In this document: positions 32,586 to 41,544 of the stretch, one piece after another
Numbering within the stretch: position 1 is the first letter of the stretch
Layout of the letters: the number at the start of each line of letters is the position of its first letter
Source of the DNA: Methanolinea sp. UBA277
Lineage (GTDB): Archaea > Halobacteriota > Methanomicrobia > Methanomicrobiales > Methanospirillaceae
DNA: 54,773 nt
Assembly: GCA_002499905.1 (NCBI GenBank)
Contig: DANP01000019.1
Span: 143,215 to 197,987 of the forward strand
Direction of reading: 5' to 3'
Position numbers and translations under genes: made by a program
Notes under the pieces: generated by a model
The model's database searches: none
Told to the model about the DNA's origin: nothing
The model's input: the letters and a program-made list of their open reading frames with translations, nothing else

Positions 32586-33238
32586 TCGGCGCAGGAGGAT
32601 CCCCGTTCATGTACCTCGAATTCGGAGATATCGTGATCTACTTCTCTCCGTACACCCTCTCGCTCTTCCTCCTCGCGCTGGTCTTCACCGTGCTGGTGAT
32701 CGCGAGCCGGCCTGAACGGCAGCTCGATATCGCATTCGGGGCAGATGCATACACCACCAAGGAAATCAGTCTTCCCGAGATGAGGTTTCGGCGGTTCATG
32801 GCCATCGCCTGCGGACTTGCATCCATGGGTGCGATGGTGACCGGGGATGTCTTTGATTTCTGCCTGTTCACCTCCCTTGTCGGGATCTGTAACGTTGGTA
32901 TCGTTGCCGCGGTCAGGAGCCGTCATGTCCAGAACGCAGCTTACCAGTACGGGCTGGTTGCGCTGGCAGGGACCGTTCCGCTCTTCGGCGGGGCCGCAAT
33001 CGTGGCGGCTACCACCGGGACTCTCTCCCTCATCGAGCTCTCAAAAACGGTTCTCCCGGCAGCCCCCGCCGTGGCGAAAGGATTCCTGGTCTTAGGGGTG
33101 ATGGGAGAGGGAATGGCACCGTTCTATGCAGCAAAAGCGGAGATGTTCAGGGCACCGGGAGCACCGTACGTGATCATGTGCTCGCTGTCGTCCCTGCTGA
33201 TCTTTCTCCGGGTCATCGAGGTCGTGCTCCAGATGTGA
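32582..33238 (+). CDS. ehaH: Eha hydrogenase subunit EhaH
   Basis: A 218-residue membrane protein with six to seven helices, an antiporter-like (NuoL/M/N- or MrpD-type) piece: MVTGDVFDFCLFTSLVGICN and LSKTVLPAAPAVAKGFLVLG hold the lysine-containing helix seen in these proton channels. Much shorter than full antiporter subunits, as in Eha. ATG 32582 is seven nt after GGAGG and overlaps the ehaG stop. A seven-nt gap to ehaI. Confidence 0.75.
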   Translation: MIGAGGSPFMYLEFGDIVIYFSPYTLSLFLLALVFTVLVIASRPERQLDIAFGADAYTTKEISLPEMRFRRFMAIACGLASMGAMVTGDVFDFCLFTSLVGICNVGIVAAVRSRHVQNAAYQYGLVALAGTVPLFGGAAIVAATTGTLSLIELSKTVLPAAPAVAKGFLVLGVMGEGMAPFYAAKAEMFRAPGAPYVIMCSLSSLLIFLRVIEVVLQM

Positions 33239-33245
33239 GGGTAAT

Positions 33246-33449
33246 ATGAAGAAGAAGACTGCGTTCTGGCTGATGGTCACCGTGGCGGTCATCGCTGTTC
33301 TGGCCCTGATCTTTTCGGAGACGGGAACCATACCGGAGTGGCTCTACCTGGCCGTGCTCGTGGCAGGCTTCCCCCTGTTTGTCCTGTTCCTCGGGCTCTG
33401 GTGGATGGCCCGGGAAGGAGACGCAGATATACCGTTCATGGGGTACTGA
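33246..33449 (+). CDS. ehaI: Eha hydrogenase subunit EhaI
   Basis: A 67-residue protein with two helices: KTAFWLMVTVAVIAVLALIF and WLYLAVLVAGFPLFVLFLGL, then an acidic tail EGDADIPFMGY. GAGGGT precedes the ATG. No domain recognised; the name rests on operon place between EhaH and EhaJ. Confidence 0.65.
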   Translation: MKKKTAFWLMVTVAVIAVLALIFSETGTIPEWLYLAVLVAGFPLFVLFLGLWWMAREGDADIPFMGY

Positions 33450-33450
33450 G

Positions 33451-34293
33451 ATGATTCCCTACCTGCTCTTCGCAACATTCTTCGGCCTCCTCCTCCTCGG
33501 CATACACCGGAAGCTGATCGCCCGTATCCAGCGGCGCCCGGGGCCGCCGATCTGGCAGGAAATCCTCCATGCACTCAAGTTTTCTTTCAAGAGCACCTGG
33601 ATCCCGGCAACGGCGAGCGAAGTTCTCTTTGTCTCGGTGGTGCTGATCGCCATCGGGATATGGACAGCGGCGTTCTTTGTCCTGATCACCGGGGGAAGCC
33701 TCCTGATCATCTTTGCCATCTACATGCTCCACAAGATTGTCGAGCACGGGTTTGGGCTCTCCTCGGGATCGCCCTACGGAAAGTTCGGAGGGGTCAGGTC
33801 GGTCATCTCTGCGGCGTCAGAGATACCGTTGTTCGTAAGCGTCTCTGCGGTGGCCATTTTCACCGGATCACTCCAGATATCGGATATTATCGCCTACCAG
33901 GCTGAAGCAGGGCCGCTCCTCTTCACGATTCCACTCGCGGCCGTTGCCCTGTACCTGGTCATCCTCTCAAAATTTCCGTCATCCCCCTTTGCCATCGTGG
34001 AGAGCAAGGAGATCGTGAGCGGTTACAAGACTGAGCACTTCGGTGTCTGGCGGGCAGGCCTCGAGATCTGCAACGGGCTCAAGAGCTATGTCCTGCTCCT
34101 CACCTTCACCATGGTATTTATCGGGAGCCTGCCGTTCCTCGGCATCCTGCTGACCATGCTCCTGCTCGTCGCCTCCATCGCGTTTGTCTGTGCGCTCTGC
34201 CCCATGCTGTCCCCCTTTGACAGTGTAACGATACAGACGATTATTACGGGTATCATGCTGATATATGTCATGTACCTGGGGGTATTCGGATGA
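33451..34293 (+). CDS. ehaJ: Eha hydrogenase subunit EhaJ (NuoH/HycD-like)
   Basis: A 280-residue membrane subunit of the NuoH/HycD/EchB family that links the hydrogenase arm to the proton path. About eight helices; RKLIARIQRRPGPPIWQEIL holds the conserved RPGP(P) motif, and FVSVSAVAIFTGSLQISDII and YLVILSKFPSSPFAIVESKE (Glu-rich loop) match the family. ATG 33451 has one base between it and the ehaI stop. ATGA overlap with the next gene. Confidence 0.9.
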   Translation: MIPYLLFATFFGLLLLGIHRKLIARIQRRPGPPIWQEILHALKFSFKSTWIPATASEVLFVSVVLIAIGIWTAAFFVLITGGSLLIIFAIYMLHKIVEHGFGLSSGSPYGKFGGVRSVISAASEIPLFVSVSAVAIFTGSLQISDIIAYQAEAGPLLFTIPLAAVALYLVILSKFPSSPFAIVESKEIVSGYKTEHFGVWRAGLEICNGLKSYVLLLTFTMVFIGSLPFLGILLTMLLLVASIAFVCALCPMLSPFDSVTIQTIITGIMLIYVMYLGVFG

Positions 34294-34532
34294 TCCGGAA
34301 GATCCTCCTCGCCGCCATTATCGTCTATATCGCGGTGAGCGTGGCCCAGATTGTCCAGCGACCCTCGACCGCCCCTGAAGGAGTGGTGATCGGCGCCGCC
34401 CTGCTCGCGGTAATCTCATTCTCTTACATGAGGGACGAGCAAGGGCTTGCGAAGTGGGAAGGCGCCGCCGTCTGGCTTGCCGTCTTCCTCTTTGTACTCT
34501 ATGGAATACTGAAATATGCGGGTGTGCTATGA
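34290..34532 (+). CDS. Eha hydrogenase small membrane subunit (EhaK/EhaL type)
   Basis: An 80-residue protein of three helices (KILLAAIIVYIAVSVAQIV, EGVVIGAALLAVISFSY, EGAAVWLAVFLFVLYGILK). The Eha operon of other methanogens has two small genes K and L here; only one is present, and I cannot assign it safely. ATGA overlaps on both sides. Confidence 0.65.
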   Translation: MIRKILLAAIIVYIAVSVAQIVQRPSTAPEGVVIGAALLAVISFSYMRDEQGLAKWEGAAVWLAVFLFVLYGILKYAGVL

Positions 34533-34918
34533 GCGGGTATCTCTACGAAAAGGATCTCTCATCCATGAAGTACGCCATCCTCACCAGCACCCGCCATGAC
34601 CGGATGGTGCGGGAGATCGCAGATGACCTCGGGATCGCGCAGTTGAAACTCAGGCGATATATCATGGACAGGTTTGACATGCTGCTGATGGAGAACCTGC
34701 CGGCACGGTATGAAGAGGGAAAGAGGCTGACGGCAGAAGCCCCAGCACCGGAGCGGGACCTGAAGACGCACCTCTACTCACGGGCCGTCCCGCTCATTGA
34801 AGAGGAAGAGATGGACCGGATCTTTTCCCAGGTGAAGGATCTGATGGATGACGGGAGCCCGGAGGATGAGGCCGTTTCAACCGGCAGACGTCTGATCAGG
34901 GAGGCGATCCAGGCATGA
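34529..34918 (+). CDS. ehaM: Eha hydrogenase subunit EhaM (DUF1959-like)
   Basis: A 129-residue soluble, helical, charged protein (KDLSSMKYAILTSTRHDRMV, DRIFSQVKDLMDDGSPEDEA), matching DUF1959/EhaM in size and place. It has no membrane segment and no cysteines, so it is probably an assembly or peripheral subunit. ATG 34529 overlaps the stop before; ATGA overlap with ehaN. Confidence 0.78.
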   Translation: MSGYLYEKDLSSMKYAILTSTRHDRMVREIADDLGIAQLKLRRYIMDRFDMLLMENLPARYEEGKRLTAEAPAPERDLKTHLYSRAVPLIEEEEMDRIFSQVKDLMDDGSPEDEAVSTGRRLIREAIQA

Positions 34919-35370
34919 GCCTTCTCCAGAAGGTCAAGAACTTCGTCCGTTCAAAATCAATTCATGTCGCCTACGTCGATGTGGGTTCGTGCAACGGATG
35001 CGACATTGAAGTGCTCGCCTGCCTCTCTCCCCGGTATGATATCGAACAGTACGGTATCTATGTCCATAACAATCCGCGGGAGGCCGACATCCTCCTGGTC
35101 ATCGGGGCATATACCCCCGGTTGGGAGGAGAAGCTCCGCAGTCTGTGGGATAAGATCCCTGATCCCAAGGTGGCGATAGCTATCGGGAACTGTCCGATAT
35201 CAGGGTGTGTGTTCAACCGGCCGCACAGCCTCATTGACCCGCCGGTTGCAAAGCACATCCCCATTGCCGCACAGGTTCCGGGGTGCCCCCCGCGGCCGAC
35301 CGAGATCCTCTCTGCGGTGCTGGCCATGGCCCCGGTTGTTTTCAAGGACTACGAGGTGAAGAAGCGATGA
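34915..35370 (+). CDS. ehaN: Eha [NiFe]-hydrogenase small subunit
   Basis: A 151-residue small subunit of group 4 [NiFe]-hydrogenases, homologous to NuoB. It carries the proximal [4Fe-4S] cluster: VDVGSCNGCDIEVLACLS, GNCPISGCVF and VPGCPPRPTEIL hold the four ligands. It passes electrons from the NiFe site to ferredoxin subunits. ATGA overlaps with ehaM and ehaO. Confidence 0.93.
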   Translation: MSLLQKVKNFVRSKSIHVAYVDVGSCNGCDIEVLACLSPRYDIEQYGIYVHNNPREADILLVIGAYTPGWEEKLRSLWDKIPDPKVAIAIGNCPISGCVFNRPHSLIDPPVAKHIPIAAQVPGCPPRPTEILSAVLAMAPVVFKDYEVKKR

Positions 35371-36455
35371 AGCGGACCGTGGATGTCTCAATACCTCTCG
35401 GGCCGGTTCACCCCTGCTGGAAAGAACCAGCACGGGTGAAATGCGAGACCAGGGGAGAGTACGTTCTCTCGGCAGAAGTGGAACTCGGCTACATGAAGAA
35501 GGGGATCGAGCGGATCATGCGGGGACGGCCATGGCAGGAGGTGATGTTCCTTGCAGAACGGGTGTGCGGGATCTGTTCGGTCATCCACAACATGGTCTTC
35601 ATCGAGGCCCTCGAGAGTATCAGCAACATCCCGGTTCCCGACCGTGCGGCGCTTCTCAGGGTCGTTGTCAACGAACTCGACCGGATGCAGAGCCATATCC
35701 TCGCCAACTTCTCGTACTGTTACACCATCGAACACGAGACGCTCGGGATGTACCTGCTCGATGTCCGGGAGAACGTGATGGATGAGCTGGAGCGGATCAC
35801 CGGGGCACGGGTGACCTGTGCATACATCGTCCCCGGGGGCGTCCGGTTCGATCTCCGGGATGAGGATGCGCTGCACCTCCGGGCGAACCTTGCTGCAATC
35901 GAGGAAGAGATCACCCGGTACACGGGGATGTTTGAGAACGGCCCGCTGATTGCACTCCGGAGCAGGGGGATCGGGGTCCTCACCAGGGAAGCCGCACGCG
36001 AAGCCTGCGCCGTCGGCCCGACGGCGCGTGCGAGCGGCATGCCGGAGACCGACCGGCGGCTCCGCCACCCCACGTATCAGAAGCTCGGGTTCACCCCGGT
36101 ATCCCGGGAAGAGGGAGATAACTATGCCCGGATCATGATGCGGTTCCAGGAGGTCCTCCAGAGCATCGCCCTGATACGGACGTGCCTGGACACCCTGCCG
36201 GAAGGCCCCATCCGGGGCGGGGGGATCCCCGGTGCCGGCGAGACAGCCTACTCCGGAGAAGCCCCGCGGGGGGAGCTCTCCTACTTCATCAAAACCGATG
36301 CTGCGGGCAGGGTGCTTGACATCGCCATCCAGACCCCGTCGATTATGAATATCGAGGCCTGCTGCCACTACATGCTTAAGGGAGTGGCATCGCTCGCGGA
36401 TGTATCGTCGACCTTCGTCTCTTCAGACCCGTGCATCGCCTGCACGGAGCGGTGA
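35367..36455 (+). CDS. ehaO: Eha [NiFe]-hydrogenase large subunit
   Basis: A 362-residue catalytic subunit, NuoD-like. Both NiFe ligand motifs are intact: L1 RVCGICSVIH (near residue 70) and L2 DPCIACTER at the very C-terminus. DPCIACTER ends the protein with only TER after the last ligand, as in group 4 enzymes without a cleaved tail. It uses H2, and with ion-gradient energy Eha reduces low-potential ferredoxin. ATG 35367 overlaps ehaN. Confidence 0.95.
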   Translation: MKRTVDVSIPLGPVHPCWKEPARVKCETRGEYVLSAEVELGYMKKGIERIMRGRPWQEVMFLAERVCGICSVIHNMVFIEALESISNIPVPDRAALLRVVVNELDRMQSHILANFSYCYTIEHETLGMYLLDVRENVMDELERITGARVTCAYIVPGGVRFDLRDEDALHLRANLAAIEEEITRYTGMFENGPLIALRSRGIGVLTREAAREACAVGPTARASGMPETDRRLRHPTYQKLGFTPVSREEGDNYARIMMRFQEVLQSIALIRTCLDTLPEGPIRGGGIPGAGETAYSGEAPRGELSYFIKTDAAGRVLDIAIQTPSIMNIEACCHYMLKGVASLADVSSTFVSSDPCIACTER

Positions 36456-36456
36456 T

Positions 36457-37068
36457 ATGGCATTTTCATTCACCTACTATCTCAGAGAGTTCTTCCGGCT
36501 CGAATGGCTGCGGAAGTTCCTGTTCGTCAGGACTGCACCGCTGGCCATCCCTTCCTACTTCAGGAACTTTCCCGAGCTCACCGGAAAAACGTGTACTCAC
36601 CACCTCTTCTGTATGATGGCCTGCCCAGCCCCTGGGGCGATCGATGTGATCCGGACACCGGAAGGGTGGCACCCGCGGATCCACCAGGGCCACTGTATAA
36701 GGTGCGGGCTCTGTGTCGAGGCCTGCCCGAACGGGGTACTCACCAGCGGACGGATCCTCGAGACTATGTTTTTCGACAATACTGCTCTCTCCTTCTCGTT
36801 CCGGATCGATGTGGATACAGAGCGCTGCATGGGTTGCGGCAACTGTGCAGTCGCCTGCCCGGTGAACAAGCTGATCGACCCCCAGATGTCACATGGCGGC
36901 AGGGCATCCACCGATGAGCTCCTGCTCAAGGTGAGTGAAGGGAAGTGCAAGGTGCTTCACGTGGAGAAGTGCACGGGGTGTAAAATCTGTGAGGACCACT
37001 GCCCGAACGAGGCCATATCGGTGGCCCGGCTCCTGGAAGCGGTTCACGCCCCGGAGGAGGAGCCATGA
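36457..37068 (+). CDS. Eha polyferredoxin subunit (EhaP-like)
   Basis: A 203-residue protein with three standard [4Fe-4S] motifs: CIRCGLCVEACP, CMGCGNCAVACP and CTGCKICEDHCP, plus an irregular CTHHLFCMMACPAPG before them that lacks CxxC spacing. An N-terminal amphipathic stretch (YYLREFFRLEWLRKFLFV) may dock to EhaJ. It likely hands electrons to a ferredoxin or straight to Fwd. In an operon place of EhaP; EhaQ-T genes are not found after it. Overlaps fwdD by 4 nt. Confidence 0.82.
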   Translation: MAFSFTYYLREFFRLEWLRKFLFVRTAPLAIPSYFRNFPELTGKTCTHHLFCMMACPAPGAIDVIRTPEGWHPRIHQGHCIRCGLCVEACPNGVLTSGRILETMFFDNTALSFSFRIDVDTERCMGCGNCAVACPVNKLIDPQMSHGGRASTDELLLKVSEGKCKVLHVEKCTGCKICEDHCPNEAISVARLLEAVHAPEEEP

Positions 37069-37454
37069 GATTTGTCCTGAACACCGGGAGGACCATCCGG
37101 CAGGGATCGTATGTGGAACGAAAGAATAGTCCTGTATACCGGGAAGAAGCTGCCTCCCTGCATATGGACCGGGTGGATATGCTGGATCTGGAGATCGAAG
37201 AAGGGAGCCACGTGAGGGTGAAAAGCGACCAGGGTGCAGTGGTGATGGTGGCACGCCCGGCTGACGGACTGGTGCGGGGGGAGGTATTTGTCTGCCTCGG
37301 CCCGTATGCAAATTTCCTGGTGAACCCTGAGACTCACGGAACCGGGATGCCGGATTTTAAAACCACGGTCGTGACCATCGAACCCACTACCGACCCTGTT
37401 CCTACCGTACGGGAGCTCATGGAACAGTGCGGAGGAGTTGGCTATGAAGGTTGA
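37065..37454 (+). CDS. fwdD: Formylmethanofuran dehydrogenase subunit D
   Basis: A 129-residue subunit with the molybdopterin-dinucleotide-binding fold (DMLDLEIEEGSHVRVKSDQG, LVRGEVFVCLGPYANFL). FwdD binds the cofactor next to FwdB in the CO2-reducing unit. ATG 37065 lies in the ehaP-like stop (ATGA), the exact join of the two operons. The end overlaps fwdB by 11 nt. Tungsten or molybdenum form cannot be told. Confidence 0.93.
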   Translation: MRFVLNTGRTIRQGSYVERKNSPVYREEAASLHMDRVDMLDLEIEEGSHVRVKSDQGAVVMVARPADGLVRGEVFVCLGPYANFLVNPETHGTGMPDFKTTVVTIEPTTDPVPTVRELMEQCGGVGYEG

Positions 37455-38733
37455 AGATGTGGTCTGTCCGTTCTGCGGCTGCCTCTGTGATGACCTCGTT
37501 GTAGAGGTAGAGAATAACCGGGTAACAAGCGTAGAAAACGGCTGTACTCTCGCCAACGAGAAGTTGATGGAGGACCACCGGCTGAAAAACCCGATCAGGA
37601 GAGAGAGAGGGAGCTGGAAGGACGTCTCCTATGATGCTGCGATTCAGGAGACCGCTGAAATACTCCTCGATGCTGACCGCCCCCTCCTCTACGGCTGGAG
37701 CGGAACCCACGGGGAGGCCCAGAGTGTCGGCGTGCACCTTGCCGAGCTGCTCGGAGCGGTGATCGATAACACGTCAACCGTGTGCCATGGCCCCTCGATC
37801 CTGGCCATTCAGGAGGTCGGCCATCCGGGCTGCACCCTCGGCCAGGTGAAGAACCGGGCCGATGTCATCGTATACTGGGGTGCAAACCCCATTGATGCCC
37901 ATCCGCGGCATATGAGCCGCTACACCACGTATGCAGACGGTTTCTTTGTGAAGGATGCGTTCAAGGAACGGAAGGTGATCGTGATCGACGTCCGGAAGAC
38001 TGAGTCATCTGCGGTTGCCAATGAATTCGTGAAGGTGGACCAGGGAGGGGATTATGCCGTTCTCTCGGCCCTGAGAGCGATTGTACGGGGGAAGGGAGAT
38101 CTCATTCCCGTAAAAGTAGCCGGGGTAACCCGGGAGCAGCTCTTCAGGGTCGCCGACATCTGCAAGAATGCTAAATTCGGGGCAATTTTCTTCGGCCTCG
38201 GCCTCACCATGTCGCCTGGAAAGAACAAGAACATCCGGAATGCAATCGAGCTGACCGAGGAACTGAACCGGCATACCAAGTTCACCATATCTCCGATGCG
38301 GGGGCACTGGAACGTGTACGGTTCAAACGAGGTCTTCACCTGGATCTCGGGGTATCCCTATGCCGTTGACTTCGCCCGGGGAATCGCATTCTACAACCCG
38401 GGCGAGACGACCAGTGTGGACATCCTCAGGCGGGGCGAGTGTGATGCCTGCCTAGTGGTGGCAAGCGATCCGGGAGCTCACTTTCCCCGGGCCTGTGCCG
38501 AGCACCTTGCCCGCATCCCTACGGTTCAGATCGATCCGCACGTCAATGCGACCACCCACCTTGCCACACTCCAGATCCCGGTGGCGGTCACCGGTATTGA
38601 TGCCGAGGGGACGGCATACCGGATGGACGGGGTGCCCATCCGGACACGGAAACTCTATGAGGGAACTTACCCGAGCGACCTCGAAATACTCGGGAAGATC
38701 TATGCGCGGGTAAAAGAGGCGAAAGGATCATGA
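37444..38733 (+). CDS. fwdB: Formylmethanofuran dehydrogenase subunit B (catalytic, Mo/W)
   Basis: A 429-residue molybdopterin-type subunit that reduces CO2 to formate. N-terminal [4Fe-4S] motif CPFCGCLCDD plus Cys near 40; the metal ligand is the Cys in STVCHGPSI, so this is a cysteine and not a selenocysteine enzyme. Other features: NPIDAHPRHMSR and DPHVNATTH. ATG 37444 is used; the in-frame TTG at 37438 is less likely. ATGA overlap with fwdA. A free copy of its iron-sulfur domain is encoded at 22993. Confidence 0.95.
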   Translation: MKVEDVVCPFCGCLCDDLVVEVENNRVTSVENGCTLANEKLMEDHRLKNPIRRERGSWKDVSYDAAIQETAEILLDADRPLLYGWSGTHGEAQSVGVHLAELLGAVIDNTSTVCHGPSILAIQEVGHPGCTLGQVKNRADVIVYWGANPIDAHPRHMSRYTTYADGFFVKDAFKERKVIVIDVRKTESSAVANEFVKVDQGGDYAVLSALRAIVRGKGDLIPVKVAGVTREQLFRVADICKNAKFGAIFFGLGLTMSPGKNKNIRNAIELTEELNRHTKFTISPMRGHWNVYGSNEVFTWISGYPYAVDFARGIAFYNPGETTSVDILRRGECDACLVVASDPGAHFPRACAEHLARIPTVQIDPHVNATTHLATLQIPVAVTGIDAEGTAYRMDGVPIRTRKLYEGTYPSDLEILGKIYARVKEAKGS

Positions 38734-40430
38734 CCGGACTGCTGGTGAAGAACGCCTATGTCATCGATCCCCTCTCGGGCGTGAACGGGGAGATCATGGA
38801 TATCGCCATCCGGGACGGAAAGATCGTGGAAGAGGTGGGGAGCGGGGCGGTGGTCATCGATGCCGGGGGCTGCCTGACACTCCCGGGCGGGATAGACTCC
38901 CACTCCCACGTCTGCGGGACCAAGGTGAATTTCGGGCGGTACATGAGCCCCGAGGATATGCGGGCAGGGAGAACCGCGAGGAAAGGAGTCATGCATGTGA
39001 CATCGGGATACAGTGTCCCGACCACCTTCGGCAACTCTTACCGGTACAGCTCTATGGGATACACCACAGTGCTCGAGGGGGCCATGGCGCCGCTTGAGGC
39101 CCGCCATACCCATGAGGAGTTCACGGCTACGCCTCACCAGGACATGCTGGCAAACACCCTCTTCGACGGGAACTGGTCGATTATGGAGGCGGTGCGGGAC
39201 AAGGACGTGAAGCGTGCCGCAGCCGTGGTTGCCTGGACGCTGGCTGCGGTGAAGGGATTTGCAATCAAGCTGACCAATCCCGGGGGAACCGAGGCCTGGG
39301 GGTGGGGGGAGGATGTCCACAGCATCCGCGATGAGGTGCCCCACTTCGGGGTCACCCCGGCCGAGATCATTGAGACCATGATCCAGGCAAACGAGCTCCT
39401 CAACCTCCCGCATTCGGTCCATATCCACTGCAACAACCTCGGTGTGCCGGGCAACTACCAGACCACGCTCGACACTATCGGTCTTGCACCTGACCTCAAC
39501 AGGGAACGCCAGAGCCTGTACCTGACCCATGTGCAGTTTCATTCCTACGGGGGTTCAACCTGGAAGGATATCTGCTCGAAATCCGAAGAGGTTGCCCGGG
39601 CGGTGAATGCCAGACCGCAGGTGGCTATCGACATGGGACAGATCATGTTCGGGCGGACCACCACCATGACCGCCGATGGTCCGATGGAATTCAAGCTCTA
39701 CATGCTCCACCACAATAAGTGGAGTAACCACGACGTCGAGCTCGAGACCGGTTCAGGCATCATCCCTGTCTACTACAGCAGAAAGAGTCTGGTCAACTGT
39801 GTCATGTGGGCGATCGGCCTGGAACTTGCCCTCCTCACAAAGAATCCCTGGCAGTGCATGCTCGCCACCGATAACCCGAATGGTGCACCCTTTGTGAAGT
39901 ACCCCGAGATCATCGCCCTGCTGATGAGCCGCAAACTTCGCGAGTACGAAATGAAAGCAATCGACCCCAGGACCGAGCATTTCGTCCCCCTCTTTGCCAT
40001 CGACCGGGAGCTCGACTGGTATGAGATTGCGGTGATGACCCGGGCAGCACAGGCAAAAGCCCTCGGCATTACCAGGATCGGCAAAGGCCACCTCGCTCCG
40101 GGGGCAGAGGCCGATATCGCCATCTATCCCCTGAAACCCGACGAACTCGATCCGGCCGTCGATTACCAGCAGGTGATGGCCGGGTTCGCAAAAACTAGCT
40201 ATACCATCAAGCGGGGGCGGGTGGTGGCGCGGGATGGGGAGGTCATCGTGGAAGGGGCGAACAGCACCATCTGGACCCGGGCAGAGGTCCCGCCTGAATT
40301 TGACCTGAATAAGGATCCTGAATTCGTCAAAAAATTTGAACAGTACTACACCGTGAGAATGCGGAACTACCCGGTCCAGGACATCTACCTTCCCAGGGGT
40401 GTCAGCATCAGAACCGAGGCATCACTATGA
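38730..40430 (+). CDS. fwdA: Formylmethanofuran dehydrogenase subunit A
   Basis: A 566-residue amidohydrolase-fold subunit that condenses formate with methanofuran after tunnelling from FwdB. The binuclear zinc ligands are visible: GGIDSHSHVCG (first two His), the Lys in GFAIKLTNPGG (carboxylated in the family), HSVHIHCNNLG, LTHVQFHSYGG and ATDNPNGAPF (Asp). Length is normal. ATGA overlaps on both sides. Confidence 0.95.
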   Translation: MTGLLVKNAYVIDPLSGVNGEIMDIAIRDGKIVEEVGSGAVVIDAGGCLTLPGGIDSHSHVCGTKVNFGRYMSPEDMRAGRTARKGVMHVTSGYSVPTTFGNSYRYSSMGYTTVLEGAMAPLEARHTHEEFTATPHQDMLANTLFDGNWSIMEAVRDKDVKRAAAVVAWTLAAVKGFAIKLTNPGGTEAWGWGEDVHSIRDEVPHFGVTPAEIIETMIQANELLNLPHSVHIHCNNLGVPGNYQTTLDTIGLAPDLNRERQSLYLTHVQFHSYGGSTWKDICSKSEEVARAVNARPQVAIDMGQIMFGRTTTMTADGPMEFKLYMLHHNKWSNHDVELETGSGIIPVYYSRKSLVNCVMWAIGLELALLTKNPWQCMLATDNPNGAPFVKYPEIIALLMSRKLREYEMKAIDPRTEHFVPLFAIDRELDWYEIAVMTRAAQAKALGITRIGKGHLAPGAEADIAIYPLKPDELDPAVDYQQVMAGFAKTSYTIKRGRVVARDGEVIVEGANSTIWTRAEVPPEFDLNKDPEFVKKFEQYYTVRMRNYPVQDIYLPRGVSIRTEASL

Positions 40431-41191
40431 GAGTCATTCTCAAGACCCGGCCACGGGCAAAGCCGAAGATCCCCATCGAGGCAGAGACCATCATTCCCCA
40501 GAATTTTCTCCGGAAGAACGACATACGGGTCTACGAGGGGAACAAGGAGCGGAAGCTTGAGGATCTCTTCTACGTCACGACCGAGGGCCCAGCCGTCTCC
40601 CCGGATCAGGTGGAGGTGATCCTGACCGGAGACACCGGAGTCATCAAACGGGTCGGCGAGTATATGAATGCCGGGCGGATCATCGTTGAGGGGGATATCG
40701 GCATGCACTGTGGCAATTTCATGAGCGCCGGGGAGATCATCATCCGGGGTAATGCCGATTCCTGGCTCGGACGGGAGATGCGGGGCGGAGTTATCCGCTG
40801 CGAGGGGGACGCAGGCCACTACTGTGCCGCCGGCTACCGTGGGGAAAAGAGGGGAATGCGGGGAGGAATGGTCGAAGTGCTCGGGAACGCCGGGGATTTC
40901 GCTGCCGAATATCTCAGCGGCGGAGAGGTACACATCCATGGGAACTGCGCCGATCTCCCGGGTGTGGAGATGCGGGGCGGAACCCTGACCATCGGTGGCG
41001 ACTGTCTTCGCCCCTGCGGGAACATGACCGGCGGAACCTGCAGGATCTTCGGAACGGCACACCAGTTCCTCCCGACATTCCGCAGGAACGGGTCAGAAGT
41101 GGCGGAGTATGGCGGGAAGCGGTACCGGATGGCCGTGTACCGTGGCGATATTGCCAACCGCGGGAAGGGCACGGTTCTGATCAGAGAGTAA
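40427..41191 (+). CDS. fwdC: Formylmethanofuran dehydrogenase subunit C
   Basis: A 254-residue subunit with the repeated GxxMxxGxIxxxGxxxxxxGxxMxxG pattern of the glutamate synthase C-terminal beta-helix (GEYMNAGRIIVEGDIGMHCG, SGGEVHIHGNCADLPGVEMR). It scaffolds FwdA. Last gene of the Eha-Fwd unit; no further overlap after its stop. Ferredoxin-type FwdE/F/G genes are not next to it. Confidence 0.94.
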   Translation: MRVILKTRPRAKPKIPIEAETIIPQNFLRKNDIRVYEGNKERKLEDLFYVTTEGPAVSPDQVEVILTGDTGVIKRVGEYMNAGRIIVEGDIGMHCGNFMSAGEIIIRGNADSWLGREMRGGVIRCEGDAGHYCAAGYRGEKRGMRGGMVEVLGNAGDFAAEYLSGGEVHIHGNCADLPGVEMRGGTLTIGGDCLRPCGNMTGGTCRIFGTAHQFLPTFRRNGSEVAEYGGKRYRMAVYRGDIANRGKGTVLIRE

Positions 41192-41294
41192 CCAAGTCTC
41201 TGTCGTCCGGAAGATCCCGCGGAGAAAATAGCGCGAGCTGGCGGGGCATCAGACAGGTATGTTCAGAAAAAAGGAAAAGTTCCGGAAATGACCT

Positions 41295-41450
41295 CTATGC
41301 CTCTGCCACGTCCTCGGACTGGCAGGAGGGGCACATCGGCCGCTTGCTCACGCTCGTGAATTTTTCTCCGCATTCTTTGCATTTGTAGTTCTTGCCCTTC
41401 ACCCGGTCAGGCGGTATCTCCATATCAACGGGTCCTCCGACAGTGCACAT
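41295..41450 (-). CDS. Small zinc-ribbon protein
   Basis: A 51-residue protein starting MCTVGGPVDMEIPPDRVKG and holding NYKCKECGEKF then RPMCPSCQSEDVAE: two CxxC pairs 16 residues apart, a rubredoxin-knuckle/zinc-ribbon-like fold. GAGGTGA lies just before the ATG. Lies between fwdC (convergent) and the PEGA gene. Function unknown. Confidence 0.75.
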   Translation of the reverse strand: MCTVGGPVDMEIPPDRVKGKNYKCKECGEKFTSVSKRPMCPSCQSEDVAEA

Positions 41451-41544
41451 TGAACAGTCACCTCAATAGCATGCATCGACAAGAATCCTAATAAGTATAT
41501 GCACTCCACTCCCGGAATATGAGATTGGATAAATCGGGAGGAGA

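Noticed and set aside
37444..38733. Selenocysteine at the FwdB active site
   Set aside because: The codon in STVCHGPSI is an ordinary Cys codon and no UGA lies in frame.
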